64,000 bases of DNA. Source: Cupriavidus sp. D39 (GTDB taxonomy: Bacteria > Pseudomonadota > Gammaproteobacteria > Burkholderiales > Burkholderiaceae). The stretch is taken from positions 4,464,001 to 4,528,000 of the forward strand of contig NZ_JAPNLE010000009.1 in NCBI RefSeq assembly GCF_026627925.1, written 5' to 3'. A model generated the notes under the pieces. That model saw only the letters and a list, made by a program, of their open reading frames with translations, did not search any database and was not told the DNA's origin. The position numbers were made by a program, and so were the translations under genes. Below are positions 44,244 through 55,654 of the stretch, piece by piece; within the stretch, counting starts at the first letter, position 1, and each line of letters starts with the position of its first letter.

Positions 44244-46642
44244 GTGAACGCACGTGATCCCGTCACCCATGCCGGCAGCGCAGCCGCCGGCGTGCCACCG
44301 CTCTTGTCCGATGCGTGGTCGTACGCGCATGACGCCTGGCAGCGCGCCATCCTGTTGCTCGACATCCTGCGCGAGCGCGGCAACCAGACCTTCGAGCACG
44401 AGCGCGAGGGCATGCCGCCGGTACTGATCTTCGAGCACGAGGTGGTGATCGACGCGCGCACGCTGGCGCAACCCGCCAACTACGCGCTGCTGCGCATCCT
44501 GCCGCCGCCCGGCATCGTCACCGACGACACCAAGCGGCCCTTCGTGGTGATCGATCCGCGCGCCGGGCATGGTCCCGGCATCGGCGGCTTCAAGATCGAC
44601 AGCGAGATCGGCATCGCGTTGCGCAGCGGCCATCCCTGCTATTTCGTCACCTTTTTCCCGGTGCCTTGCCCGGGCCAGACCATCGAGTGCGTGGCGCGCG
44701 CCGAAGCCGTGTTCCTGCGCACGGCGGCCGAGCGCCATCCGCAAGCGCAAGGCAAGCCGTTCGTGATCGGCAACTGCCAGGGCGGCTGGGCGCTGATGAT
44801 GCTGGCTGCCGCCGCGCCGGAACTGGTCGGCCCCATCCTGCTGGCCGGTTCGCCGCTGGCCTACTGGTCGGGCGTGCGCGGGCGCAACCCGATGCGCTAC
44901 AGCGGTGGGCTGCTGGGCGGCTCGTGGCTGTCGTCCTTTACTTCCGATCTCGGCAATGGCCGCTTCGACGGGGCCTGGCTCGTGCAGAATTTCGAGCAGC
45001 TCAATCCGTCCAACACGTACTGGAAAAAACTCTACGACGTCTATGCGCGCGTAGATACGGAGCGCGAGCGTTTCCTGGAGTTCGAGCGCTGGTGGGGCGG
45101 GCACTTCCTGCTCAACCGTGCCGAGATCGACTGGATCGTGCAGAACCTCTTCGTTGGCAACCATCTCACCGCCGGCGAGGTGCACAGCGCGGATGGCAGC
45201 GTCGTGGTGGACCTGCGCAATGTGCGCTCGCCGATCGTGGTCTTTGCCTCCTGGGGCGACAACATCACGCCGCCGCAGCAGGCGCTGAACTGGATTCCCG
45301 ATCTTTACGCCAGCGTCGACGAGATCGTCGCCAACGACCAGGTCATCGTCTACTGCCTGCATGAAAAGATCGGGCACCTCGGCATCTTCGTGTCGGCCGG
45401 CGTGGCCAATCGCGAGCACACCGAGCTGTTCTCCGCGCTCGACCTGATCGACGTGCTGCCGCCCGGGCTGTACGAGGCGCGCATCGAAGATATCGCGCCG
45501 GGCACCTCGCACCTGGAACTGATCGAAGGCCGCTACCTGATGCGCTTCGAGCGCAGGACCATCGACGACATCCTCGCGCTGGACGATGGCCGCGACGACG
45601 AGCGAGCGTTCGAGGTGGTGCGCCGCGTGGCCGAAGTCAACCAGCGCCTGTACGATACCTTCGCCTCGCCGGGGTGCAGGCCGCATCCAACGAGCTGGGC
45701 GCCTACGCGATGCGGCAGATGCATCCGGCCCGGCTCGAGCGCTCCCTGGCATCGGACGCGAATCCGTGGATGGCGTGGATCGCCGCGCTGGCGCCGTCGG
45801 TGCGCGAGGCGCGCCAGCCGGTGGCGCCGGACAATCCCTTCGTCACGCTGGAGCGCGCGGTGTCCGACACCATCGTGCGCACGCTCGACGCGTGGCGCGA
45901 CCAGCGCGATGCCTTCCAGGAGCAGGTCTTCGAGGCGCTGTACCAGTCGCCATGGCTGTCCGCGCTGATGGGCTTCTCGCCCGGCGCCGAAAAGCGCGGC
46001 CCGCCGCCGGTGACCGCGGCGCTGCGCGAGGAACTGGCCGCGCGGCGCCTCCATGACGCGGAGGCGGGCATCGAGCAGGGCACGCCGCTCGACGCCTTCA
46101 TGCGCATCCTTTGCTATGTGGCCGACGAAAACGCCAGCATCGAGGAGCGGCCCTTCAACCTGATGCGGCAGATGGCGCGCGAGCACCTGGAGCAGCAGCC
46201 TGACATCGCCACGGTCAAGGCCACGGTCAAGCGGCAGAGCTTTATCGTGGGGCTGGACGCCGAACGCGCCGTGGCCGCGCTGCCGCTGCTGGTGCCGGAC
46301 AGCGGGCAACGCCATCGCATCATGATGGCGATCCACCGCATCGTGACCGTGGTGGGGCCGCTCGAAGGCGCCCGCCTGGCGCGCTATCGCGAGGTGGCGC
46401 ACGTGTTGGGCACCGACCATACGGCGCGGCAGACGGCGGAGCCCGCAACGGTGGCGCCCGCGGCGCCTGCCCCCGTGGCACCGTCGCCGCGCGCGGTGCG
46501 CAAGGCGGCATCGCCGCAAGCCAAGGCGCGAGCCCGCAAGGCAGGCTCGGCCGTGGCCGGCGCGGCCAAGCCCGGCAAGCTGGCCAAGCCGCTCAAGGCG
46601 GTCAAGCCATCACCGCGGCGCAGCGTCAAGACAGGCACCTGA
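44244..46642 (+). pseudogene. DUF3141 (PHA-synthase-related) protein, frameshifted
   Basis: GTG 44244 follows GAAGGGAAG. The first 475 residues contain an alpha/beta hydrolase core: FVVIDPRAGHGPGIGGFK, nucleophile elbow VIGNCQGGWALMML (Cys in place of Ser, as in PHA synthases), and CLHEKIGHLGIFVSAG with a likely catalytic His. At the G4 run 45671-45674 the frame shifts. The remainder (VQAASNELGAYAMRQMHPAR onward) continues to 46642, ending in a lysine/alanine/proline-rich tail like a DNA- or granule-binding region. One G restores 799 residues. DUF3141 proteins often sit beside pta, ackA and fabI. A link to polyhydroxyalkanoate metabolism is likely but unproven. Confidence 0.85.
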
Positions 46643-46700
46643 ACCAGGCGAGCAAAAACCGGCGCTAGCAGGGGCGCGCATTCACTAAGCGAGGGACATC

Positions 46701-47480
46701 ATGGTGCAAGTACCCAATCCCCCATTGCTGGGCGCGCGCGTGTTGGTGGTCGGCGTGGCCAACGCGGAATCCATCGCGTGGGGCGGCGCGCGGGCCTTTC
46801 GCGAGCTTGGCGCCGAGCTCGCGATCACCTATCTCAACGACAAGGCCTATCCGCATGCGGCGCCGCTGGCCGAAGCGGTGGGCGCGACGATCCTGATGCC
46901 GCTCGACGTGGAGGACGCTGGCCAGGAGCAGGCGCTGTTCGAGCGGATCACCCAGCAATGGGGCCAGCTCGACGTGCTGGTGCACTCGGTGGCCTTCGCG
47001 CCCAAGGCCGACCTGCAGGGCGGGCTGCTGAATGCGTCGGCGGCCGGCTTCGCGCGGGCCATGGACGTCTCCTGCCATTCCTTCGTGCGGCTGGCGCGGC
47101 GCGCGGTGCCGCTGATGCGCGAGGGCGGCAGCCTGTTCGCCATGAGCTACGAGGGCGCCAACCGCGTGGTGCCGAACTACAACCTGATGGGTCCGGTCAA
47201 GGCGGCGCTGGAGGCCTGTTGCCGCTACCTGGCGCACGAACTCGGCCCGAGCGGCATCCGCGTGCACGCCATCTCGCCGGGGCCGCTCAAGACCCGCGCG
47301 GCGTCCGGGCTCAAGGATTTCGAGCAATTGCTGGCGGATGCCGCGGGCCGCGCCCCGCTGGGCGAGCTGGTCGACATCATGGATGTGGGCTTTGCCACCG
47401 CCTACCTTGCCACGCCCTACGCGCGCCGGATCTCCGGCAACGTCGTGTACGTGGACGGCGGCGCGCACATCATGGGCTGA
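46701..47480 (+). CDS. fabI: Enoyl-[ACP] reductase, FabI-like
   Basis: 259 residues from ATG 46701, with GAGGGAC upstream. It is FabI-type: VLVVGVANAESIAWGGARAF (NADH site), LDVLVHSVAFAPKADLQGGL, and YEGANRVVPNYNLMGPVKAA, where Tyr and Lys of the FabI Y-x6-K arrangement can be placed, then VHAISPGPLKTRAASGLKDF. It reduces trans-2-enoyl-ACP in fatty acid synthesis. It follows the DUF3141 gene by 58 bases. A typical genome in this group has another housekeeping fabI, so this may be a paralogue with a role in this acyl-phosphate/acyl-CoA cluster. Confidence 0.87.
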   Translation: MVQVPNPPLLGARVLVVGVANAESIAWGGARAFRELGAELAITYLNDKAYPHAAPLAEAVGATILMPLDVEDAGQEQALFERITQQWGQLDVLVHSVAFAPKADLQGGLLNASAAGFARAMDVSCHSFVRLARRAVPLMREGGSLFAMSYEGANRVVPNYNLMGPVKAALEACCRYLAHELGPSGIRVHAISPGPLKTRAASGLKDFEQLLADAAGRAPLGELVDIMDVGFATAYLATPYARRISGNVVYVDGGAHIMG

Positions 47481-47600
47481 CTGCCGCCAAGGGCGCGATG
47501 CGCGGCCCACACGGCCCGCGTCGGGCCGCCTACAATGAGCTAGACAACCCAGGCCCGTGCCGCTTGCCGCGTGCGCGCTGCCTCATATCGGGAGCGAGAC

Positions 47601-47843
47601 ATGAAGGTACTCATCCGGGGCCTGCACCGCGATGTGACCGAACAGATGCTGCGCGACAAGCTGGCGACCTACGCACCGGTGACATCCGTGGAACTGGTGC
47701 GCGAGGGCGATCCGGACCATCCTTGGGCCTGGGTCAACCTGGATATCGATCCCTTCACCGCCTGGCGCCTGCTGCGCCAGCTCGATCGCCAATACTTTGC
47801 CGGCAGCATGATGCGCTGGTATATCCCGGCTCACCAGGGTTGA
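47601..47843 (+). CDS. RRM-like small protein, paralogue 2
   Basis: 80 residues from ATG 47601, ten bases after GGAG. It matches the protein at 40625-40879 along its length: MKVLIRGL, VTEQMLRDKLATYAPVTSVE, LVREGDPDHPWAWVNLDID, WRLLRQLDRQYFAG and MRWYIPAH. The predicted beta-alpha-beta-beta-alpha-beta order fits an RRM fold with VLIRGL as RNP2. It lies 120 bases after fabI on the same strand. No fusion partner or signal peptide. RNA binding is inferred from fold pattern only. Confidence 0.7.
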   Translation: MKVLIRGLHRDVTEQMLRDKLATYAPVTSVELVREGDPDHPWAWVNLDIDPFTAWRLLRQLDRQYFAGSMMRWYIPAHQG

Positions 47844-47967
47844 CGCGTTGACATGTTGACGTGCAGGCAAGTTGAGGCAGGGCGGCTGCCGCGCCGCCAA
47901 GCTTTGGCATTAAGATAAGCGGCTTCTGCCACTTTGCTGCGCTGCCACGCGGTAGCGCCATTCCCGC

Positions 47968-48771
47968 ATGCTAGAACTCGAAGGCGCGATCTGGTTTCGC
48001 TCAGGCTCCCAGGACTGGGGCGGGGGCGAACGCATCGCCCTGCTGGCCGCGATCGGCGAGCATGGCTCGATCACGGCTGCCGCCAAGGCGGTCGGCCTGA
48101 GCTACAAGGCCGCCTGGGATGCCATCGACGCCATGAACAACAGCGCGGGCGAGCCGCTGGTGGTGCGCGCCGCCGGCGGCAAGGGCGGCGGCGGTACCGT
48201 GCTCACGGAGCGCGCCGCCAGCCTGATCCGCACTTACCGCGTGCTCGAGCACGAGCACCGGCTCTTTATCGAACACCTCGCCAGCCTCGGCAACTTCAAC
48301 GAGACGGCGCAGGACGACCTTCACCTGATGCGGCGTTTCATGATCAAGACCAGTGCGCGCAACAAGCTCTTCGGCAAGGTGGCTGCGATCCGTGGCGGCG
48401 CCGTCAACGACGAGATCACGCTGTCGCTCGCGGGCGGCCAGCACGTGGTCGCCACCATCACCCACGAAAGCGTGGAGACGCTGGGCCTGGTACCCGGCGC
48501 CGAAGCCTTCGCGCTGATCAAGGCTTCCTCGGTCCTGCTGGGGCTGCCCGATCCCGGACTGCGGCTCTCGGCGCGCAACCAGTTGCCAGGCAAGGTGACC
48601 CGCGTGCTGCCGGGCGCCGTCAATGCCGAGGTGGCGCTGGAGCTGGACGGCGGCGGCACCGTGGTGGCCATCGTCACCAACGACAGCGTGAGCGCGCTCG
48701 GCCTGGCCGAGGGCAGCCGCGCGCTGGCGATCTTCAAGGCGTCGAGCGTGATCCTGGGTACCATGGGCTGA
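47968..48771 (+). CDS. modE: Molybdate-responsive regulator ModE
   Basis: 267 residues from ATG 47968. An N-terminal winged helix-turn-helix (IALLAAIGEHGSITAAAKAV, GLSYKAAWDAIDAMNN, wing with GGKGGGGTVL) is followed by a linker helix and two Mop/TOBE domains: SARNKLFGKVAAIRGGAVND to FALIKASSVLLGL, and SARNQLPGKVTRVLPGAVNA to FKASSVILGTMG. Each Mop domain pair binds molybdate; the protein then represses modABC. The modA operator candidate is at 52402-52424. It is not directly joined to modABC: a repeat and two small genes lie between. Confidence 0.94.
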   Translation: MLELEGAIWFRSGSQDWGGGERIALLAAIGEHGSITAAAKAVGLSYKAAWDAIDAMNNSAGEPLVVRAAGGKGGGGTVLTERAASLIRTYRVLEHEHRLFIEHLASLGNFNETAQDDLHLMRRFMIKTSARNKLFGKVAAIRGGAVNDEITLSLAGGQHVVATITHESVETLGLVPGAEAFALIKASSVLLGLPDPGLRLSARNQLPGKVTRVLPGAVNAEVALELDGGGTVVAIVTNDSVSALGLAEGSRALAIFKASSVILGTMG

Positions 48772-48845
48772 GTCGCGTCGCGGAATCTTCTGCGCGGCTT
48801 GACGTCAAATTCAACTGCTTAACGTCCAAAGGTCAAAAGCCTAAA

Positions 48846-49215
48846 GTCAAAGGCAGTTTCACCTCCCCTGCGGGGAGGCGACCTACTTTCTTGTCTCGCC
48901 AAGAAAGTAGGCAAAGAAGGCGACCCGGATGGGGCGAAAGACTCCTCGTCGGCAGGCAAAAGAGCGGCCGGGGGCCAAACTCACATCGCCTTGAGGCGAT
49001 GCTCAGACATGGCCCCCTCTTTTCCGCTCTTTTTGCCTGCCGACGAGGCGCCCCATAACGGGAGATGAAAACCTTGACGGCTCGCTTCGCATCGCGCGTG
49101 GGTGATTTCCGCCTGGGGGCGGAAATCACGGCTACCACAATTGGTTGATCTTGCCGCCGGTTTGCTCCCCTCTCCCACTCGTGGGAGAGGGGCCGGGGAG
49201 AGGGCGGGCGCTGGC
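48846..49215. repeat. Structured intergenic repeat, copy 2
   Basis: A 370-base copy of the element at 9796-10166 in the same orientation, just after modE. Long hairpin arms lie at 48944-48967 and 49024-49048 (24 bp with one extra T), enclosing GGGGGCC/GGCCCCC (48970-48976, 49011-49017). The stems keep pairing although their bases differ from copy 1. A further palindromic CTCCC...GGGAG stretch follows at 49229-49267. No protein is encoded in it. Confidence 0.85.
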
Positions 49216-49332
49216 TCGAAGTGAAGTGTCGCTCCCCCACCCCCTCCCGCCATGTGGGAGAGGGGAGCAAATCAGTGCTGGAGTCCGCTCTGCAAAGCAG
49301 TCCAGCCCAAACCAAGATCCAAGTACCCGTTG

Positions 49333-49479
49333 ATGATTCACAGAAATCCGCAGGAAGCAGCATTTGCGCCGGGCCGTTCCATCCCGGCATGGCGCGTGCT
49401 GGAGATCGTCATCGGCGTCACCATGTGGGTGATTGCCGCCAAGCTGCTGTTTTCCTCAGACCCATGCCAAGAAATATAG
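49333..49479 (+). CDS. Small membrane protein (48 aa)
   Basis: A 48-codon frame from ATG 49333 to TAG 49477-49479. It has a short polar start (MIHRNPQEAAFAPGRSIPAW), then one strongly hydrophobic helix (VLEIVIGVTMWVIAAKLLF) and a short tail. It begins right after the repeat, lacks a clear ribosome-binding site and overlaps the CYTH gene by 16 bases. Such single-helix proteins are real in many genomes, but chance is possible. Function unknown. Confidence 0.4.
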   Translation: MIHRNPQEAAFAPGRSIPAWRVLEIVIGVTMWVIAAKLLFSSDPCQEI

Positions 49480-49982
49480 AAATCAAGGCGCATATCGACA
49501 GCGTGGACACATTGGTGCCGCTGGTTGCGCCGCTGGCCGATCATGGCCCGGAGCTGATCTTGCAGGACGACACCTTCTTCGTCTGCCCCAACGGCCGGCT
49601 CAAGCTGCGTGCCTTCCCGTCCGGCGATGGCCAGTTGATCTTCTACGCGCGCGCCGACCAGGCCGGGCCCAAGGAGAGCCACTACATCATATCGCCCACG
49701 GCCGAGCCCGATTCGCTGCGCGCCGCACTGACGGCGGCGTGGGGCGAGAACGGGCGCGTGCGCAAGGCGCGCACCTTGTTCCTGGTGGGCCGCACGCGCG
49801 TGCATCTGGACCGCGTGGAGGGGCTGGGGGATTTCCTGGAGCTCGAGGTGGTGCTGGCGCAGGGCGAGCCGGCAGCGGCCGGCGTTGCCGAGGCGCATAT
49901 GCTGCTGGGCAAGCTAGGCGTAGCGCCAGGGCAATGGATCGACGCCGCCTACGTGGACCTGCTGCGCGCGGCCGGGGCCTGA
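49464..49982 (+). CDS. CYTH-domain protein (class IV adenylate cyclase-like)
   Basis: 172 residues from ATG 49464. The start RNIEIKAHI is the CYTH entry strand with the E-x-K signature. LILQDDTFFVCPNGRLKLRA and LIFYARADQAGPKESHYIIS supply basic and acidic residues lining a triphosphate tunnel. VHLDRVEGLGDFLELEVVLA carries the late E-x-E. This layout fits class IV adenylate cyclase or CYTH triphosphatase proteins. True activity, cAMP synthesis or triphosphate hydrolysis, cannot be decided. It is convergent with modC, eight bases apart. Confidence 0.85.
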   Translation: MPRNIEIKAHIDSVDTLVPLVAPLADHGPELILQDDTFFVCPNGRLKLRAFPSGDGQLIFYARADQAGPKESHYIISPTAEPDSLRAALTAAWGENGRVRKARTLFLVGRTRVHLDRVEGLGDFLELEVVLAQGEPAAAGVAEAHMLLGKLGVAPGQWIDAAYVDLLRAAGA

Positions 49983-49989
49983 GCCGGCC

Positions 49990-50712
49990 TCAGACCGCGC
50001 TCGCGGAAGCCGGTGCGTACACCTGCGGATGCCCCTTCACGGGCGCGGCGCCAAAGATACGGCCTTCGCGCACTTCCAGCACATGGTCGCCGAGGGCTTC
50101 CACGTCGTCGGGGTCGTGCGAGATCACCAGCATCGGCACTTCCAGGCTGGCCTGCAGCGCGCGCAGCTCGGCGCGCATGCGCACGCGCAGCGCCGGGTCC
50201 AGCGCGGAGAACGGTTCGTCCAGCAGCACGATGTCGGGCCGCGCCGCCAGCGCACGCGCCAGCGCGGCGCGTTGCTTCTGGCCGCCCGAGATCTCGCCGG
50301 GATAGTTGCCGGTGATCGCGCCGAGGCCGAACGCATCGATCCAGCGCTGCGCTTCCGGGTGGTGCGTATTGCGGCGCGGGTTGCGCCAGCCGCGCTCCAG
50401 GCCAAAGGCAATGTTCTGCGCGACCGTCAGATGCGGGAACAGGGCGTAGTCCTGGAACAGGTAGGCTACGCGCCGCTCCTGCGGGCGTACGTTGACGCGA
50501 GTCTCGCTGTCGAACAAGGTGCGGCCGTTGAGCGCGATGTGGCCGCTGTCGGGCGTGAGCAATCCGGCGATGGCGCGCAGCGTCAGGCTCTTGCCTGCGC
50601 CGGAGGGTCCGAACAGGGCAATGCGCTTGCTCTCCGAGTCAAAGGCGATATCCAGCCCGAAATGGCGGTCGGCGGAACCGAGCTGCTTGCGTACGGTGAC
50701 TTGCATGGTCAT
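49990..50712 (-). CDS. modC: Molybdate ABC transporter ATPase, short form
   Basis: 240 residues from ATG 50712. Walker A FGPSGAGKSLTL, Q-loop YLFQDYALFPHL, signature ISGGQKQRAALARALA, Walker B IVLLDEPFSALDP and the H-loop VISHDPDDVEAL are all intact. The usual C-terminal Mop/TOBE domain of ModC is missing; the protein ends soon after the ATPase core. Molybdate feedback would therefore come through ModE only. It starts six bases after modB, so the two are co-transcribed. Confidence 0.9.
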   Translation of the reverse strand: MTMQVTVRKQLGSADRHFGLDIAFDSESKRIALFGPSGAGKSLTLRAIAGLLTPDSGHIALNGRTLFDSETRVNVRPQERRVAYLFQDYALFPHLTVAQNIAFGLERGWRNPRRNTHHPEAQRWIDAFGLGAITGNYPGEISGGQKQRAALARALAARPDIVLLDEPFSALDPALRVRMRAELRALQASLEVPMLVISHDPDDVEALGDHVLEVREGRIFGAAPVKGHPQVYAPASASAV

Positions 50713-50718
50713 GGCGGT

Positions 50719-51405
50719 CTACCGGTACATTTTGCGGGTGGGCGGCACCAGCCGCCCGGCGGCCACCAGCAGCACCACGCAGGTGACGGAGGTGACCAGC
50801 ACCAGCAGGGTGGAGGTGTTGTCGTCGCCGGCCTGCACGGCTTCGTAGATGGCGACCGACAGCGTTTGCGTGCGCCCGGGCAGGTTGCCGGCCACCATCA
50901 GCGTGGCGCCGAACTCGCCCAGCGCGCGGGCAAAGGCCAGCAGCACGCCGGCGATGATGCCGCGCGACGCCAGCGGCAGCGTTACGCGAAAGAAGATGCC
51001 AGCCTCGGACGTGCCGAGCACGCGCGCGGCGTCCTCCAGCTGGGAGTCCACCCCTTCGAAGGCGGTGCGTGCCGACTTCAGCACGAGCGGGAAGGCCACG
51101 ATGGTGGAGGCCAGCACCGCGCCTTGCCAGGTAAAGACCAGTTCGATGCCGAGCCGCCCGAGCCACTCGCCAAAGACGCCGCGGCGCCCGACCAGCACCA
51201 GCAGGTAGTAGCCGAGCACGGTGGGCGGCAGCACCAGCGGGAGCGTGAGCAGGGCGTCGACCACGTCGCGCGCGGCCGATTGCCAGCGCGATAGCGCAAA
51301 GGCCGCGCCCACGCCGAGCACGGCATTGAGCACGGTGGCCCAGCCCGCTACTTTGAGCGAGAGCGAGAGCGGGACCCAGACAGCTTCCAGGGAGGTCATC
51401 AGCAT
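50719..51405 (-). CDS. modB: Molybdate ABC transporter permease
   Basis: 228 residues from ATG 51405 (another ATG at 51399). It has five to six membrane helices, starting LSLSLKVAGWATVLNAVLGV. The permease EAA-type motif is EDAARVLGTSEAGIFFRVTL with PLASRGIIAGVLLAFARALG following, typical of ModB. It also has LPPTVLGYYLLVLVGRRG near the N-terminus. It sits between modA (118-base gap) and modC (6-base gap). Function as the molybdate channel follows from context. Confidence 0.93.
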   Translation of the reverse strand: MLMTSLEAVWVPLSLSLKVAGWATVLNAVLGVGAAFALSRWQSAARDVVDALLTLPLVLPPTVLGYYLLVLVGRRGVFGEWLGRLGIELVFTWQGAVLASTIVAFPLVLKSARTAFEGVDSQLEDAARVLGTSEAGIFFRVTLPLASRGIIAGVLLAFARALGEFGATLMVAGNLPGRTQTLSVAIYEAVQAGDDNTSTLLVLVTSVTCVVLLVAAGRLVPPTRKMYR

Positions 51406-51523
51406 AAACGCCTGCCGGCGAAGCCAGGCAGGCGGTGAGGTGGATTCAGGTTGGCGGCGCGCGCAGGCGCCGGGGCTGCGGGTAAGGACTACGGATTATG
51501 GCTTGCGGATTACGGCTCACGGC

Positions 51524-52345
51524 TTACGGCTTGAGAAAACCATACTTCGCCAGCACCGCTTGCCCTTCCGGCGATGTCACGTAGCCGAGGAATGCCGCGG
51601 CTTCGGCGGGCTGCTTCGATTGCGAGGTGATGGCGATCGGATAGGTGACCGGCTGGCGCGTCGGCACCCGCAGCGCCACCTTGACCTTCTCCGGCATGAT
51701 CGCCGCATCGGTGGCAAAGACGAAGCCGGCATCGACTTCACCGCGCGCCACATAGTCCAGGCTCTGGCGCACGTTCTGCGCCATCACGCCCTTGGCCGAT
51801 ACCGCATCCCACACGCCCGCCGCTTCCAGCGCGCCCTTGGTGTAGCGGCCTACCGGCACCGACGCCGGGTTGCCGAAGGCCACGCGCTTGAACTCGGGGC
51901 GGGTCAGGTCCTGCAGCTTGCTCAAGTCCAGCTTGCTGTCCGCCGGCACGATCAGCGCCAGCTGGTTGGCCGCGAAATCGCGGCGCGACGCAGGCTGCAC
52001 CACACGCTCGGCCACCGCCTTGTTCATGGCGTCCTGGTCGGCCGAGGCAAACACATCGGCCGGCGCGCCGTTGACGATCTGCTGCATCAGCACGTCGGAG
52101 GCACCGAAGTTGAGGATCACCTTGGTCTGGGGATGCGCGCGTTCGTAGGATTCGGCGAGCGACTTGAAGGCATTGGTCAGGCTGGCCGCGGCGGAGACCA
52201 CCAGGTCGGCGCCGAAGGCGGCCGGCGCGGACAGCGCCAGCGTGGCGGACAGCAGCAGGCCGGCCGCCAGCGCGGCGGTCCGTCGGGCGCCGCGCGGTGG
52301 GCGGAACTGGGCAGGCTGCGGAGCGGAGATCGGGTGCATGGGCAT
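51524..52345 (-). CDS. modA: Molybdate ABC transporter substrate-binding protein
   Basis: 273 residues from ATG 52345; the next ATG, 52339, is equally possible and neither has a strong ribosome-binding site. A basic N-region and hydrophobic helix (TAALAAGLLLSATLALSAP) form a Sec signal with cleavage near FGA-DL. The mature protein starts DLVVSAAASLTNAFKSLAES and contains VILNFGASDVLMQQIVNGAP and VFASADQDAMNKAV, typical ModA oxyanion-binding segments. It delivers molybdate (or tungstate) to ModBC. The ModE-like box at 52402-52424 is about 57 bases before the start. Confidence 0.93.
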   Translation of the reverse strand: MPMHPISAPQPAQFRPPRGARRTAALAAGLLLSATLALSAPAAFGADLVVSAAASLTNAFKSLAESYERAHPQTKVILNFGASDVLMQQIVNGAPADVFASADQDAMNKAVAERVVQPASRRDFAANQLALIVPADSKLDLSKLQDLTRPEFKRVAFGNPASVPVGRYTKGALEAAGVWDAVSAKGVMAQNVRQSLDYVARGEVDAGFVFATDAAIMPEKVKVALRVPTRQPVTYPIAITSQSKQPAEAAAFLGYVTSPEGQAVLAKYGFLKP

Positions 52346-52401
52346 GGCGGGGCGAGGGTTGGAGGGCAGGCGGGGCAAACAGAAAGTGTCCGCCAAAAGC
52401 G

Positions 52402-52424
52402 CAATATATGACGGTATATAACGC
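52402..52424 (-). promoter_or_regulatory. ModE-type operator upstream of modA
   Basis: On the minus strand CGTTATATACCGTCATATATTGC: CGTTATAT and ATATATTG half-sites flank a short spacer, the layout of known ModE boxes. On the plus strand it reads ATATATGACGGTATATAACG. Bound ModE-molybdate here would shut off modABC. Confidence 0.75.
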
Positions 52425-52593
52425 GGCGTCAATGGCACTTTTGGTCAGGACAGGGCATATGGGCAGAGTCCCCCGCTCCGCGCCCCACCCGATGGTGGCC
52501 GTCACGGTGGTGTAACGCGCGCGTCACTCTGCTGCCATTTGCGCTCGGGACAATGTCCGGCTTCAGGCACAACAAGAAAGAAGGGAGCCACAA

Positions 52594-54720
<2,127 letters not shown>

Positions 54721-54727
54721 GGCGGCA

Positions 54728-55554
54728 ATGACCACGGCAATGAAGGGAACGATGGCGCCGGCACGCAGCGCGCCTGGGCGTCGCCAGGGCCGCCAGCGCC
54801 GCCTGCATCCGGTCATCGCTGCCGCGCTGGTGGCGGTCGCGGTGGCGGCAGGCTGCGTGGGCGGGGCTTCGGCGTGGCGCGAGCATGCCAGCGCGCGCCA
54901 CGCGCAACTTGCCCAGTGGCAGACGCTGGCGGGCTCGGCCGCAGACGCGCAGGCGCTCGCGGCGTTGCAAAAGCGGCGCAGGCGGGCGAGGTCGCGGCCC
55001 AGGCCGCGCTCGGTGAGGCGTTGTGGGCAAGCGGGGATGCGGCGACGCATGCCGAAGGCCGGGACTGGCTGAAACAGGCCGCCGTGGCGGGCGACGCGCG
55101 CGCGCATTTCGTGCTGGGCAAGGCGGCCTTCCTCGGCGATGCGCAGCGCTCGCCCGACGTGGCGGCGGCCTGGCACCACTTCGAGCTGGCCGCCGCTGCG
55201 GGCAATACCGGGGCGGCGTACTACCTCGGCTTGCTGCACCGTGGCGGCTATGGCCGCACGCCGGACCCGGCCGCGGCCGCGCGCTGGTTCGAGCTGGCCG
55301 CAGATGCCGGCGTGGCGCAGGCGATGTTCATGCTGGCCAACGCCTATCGCGAAGGTGCGGGGGTGCCGCGCGACGAGGGCCGCGCGGTGGCGTGGTACGA
55401 GGCCGCGGCCGAGCGCGAGCATCCGGAATCGATCCAGGCGCTGGCGATGGCCTATCGGTATGGCGAGCTGGGGTTGAAGCGGGATGAGGGCAGTTTTCGC
55501 GCGCATCTGGCGGAGACCGCGCATGCGCTGAAGCATCCGGCTCTGGTTCCCTGA
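54728..55554 (+). pseudogene. Sel1-repeat membrane protein, frameshifted
   Basis: ATG 54728 follows AAGGCGG. A basic N-terminus (APGRRQGRQRRLHP) precedes one membrane helix (VIAAALVAVAVAAGCVGGAS). At the A4 run 54969-54972 the frame changes. The rest (AAQAGEVAAQAALGEALWAS onward) holds four to five Sel1 (SLR) repeats such as AAWHHFELAAAAGNTGAAYY and AARWFELAADAGVAQAMFML, ending HALKHPALVP. One extra A gives 275 residues. Sel1 repeats mediate protein contacts, often in the periplasm. It is 7 bases behind the CpdB-like gene. This is an A-run lesion, so the pattern is not limited to G/C. Confidence 0.82.
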
Positions 55555-55654
55555 GCCTTTGGGTCCTGGAGCGCGGGCGGCGGCGAGGCGGCGTGCGTGG
55601 ATGCCACCGCCGCCGCCCGGCCGCGCAAGGGGGATCGGGCTTGGCCGATCTCGC

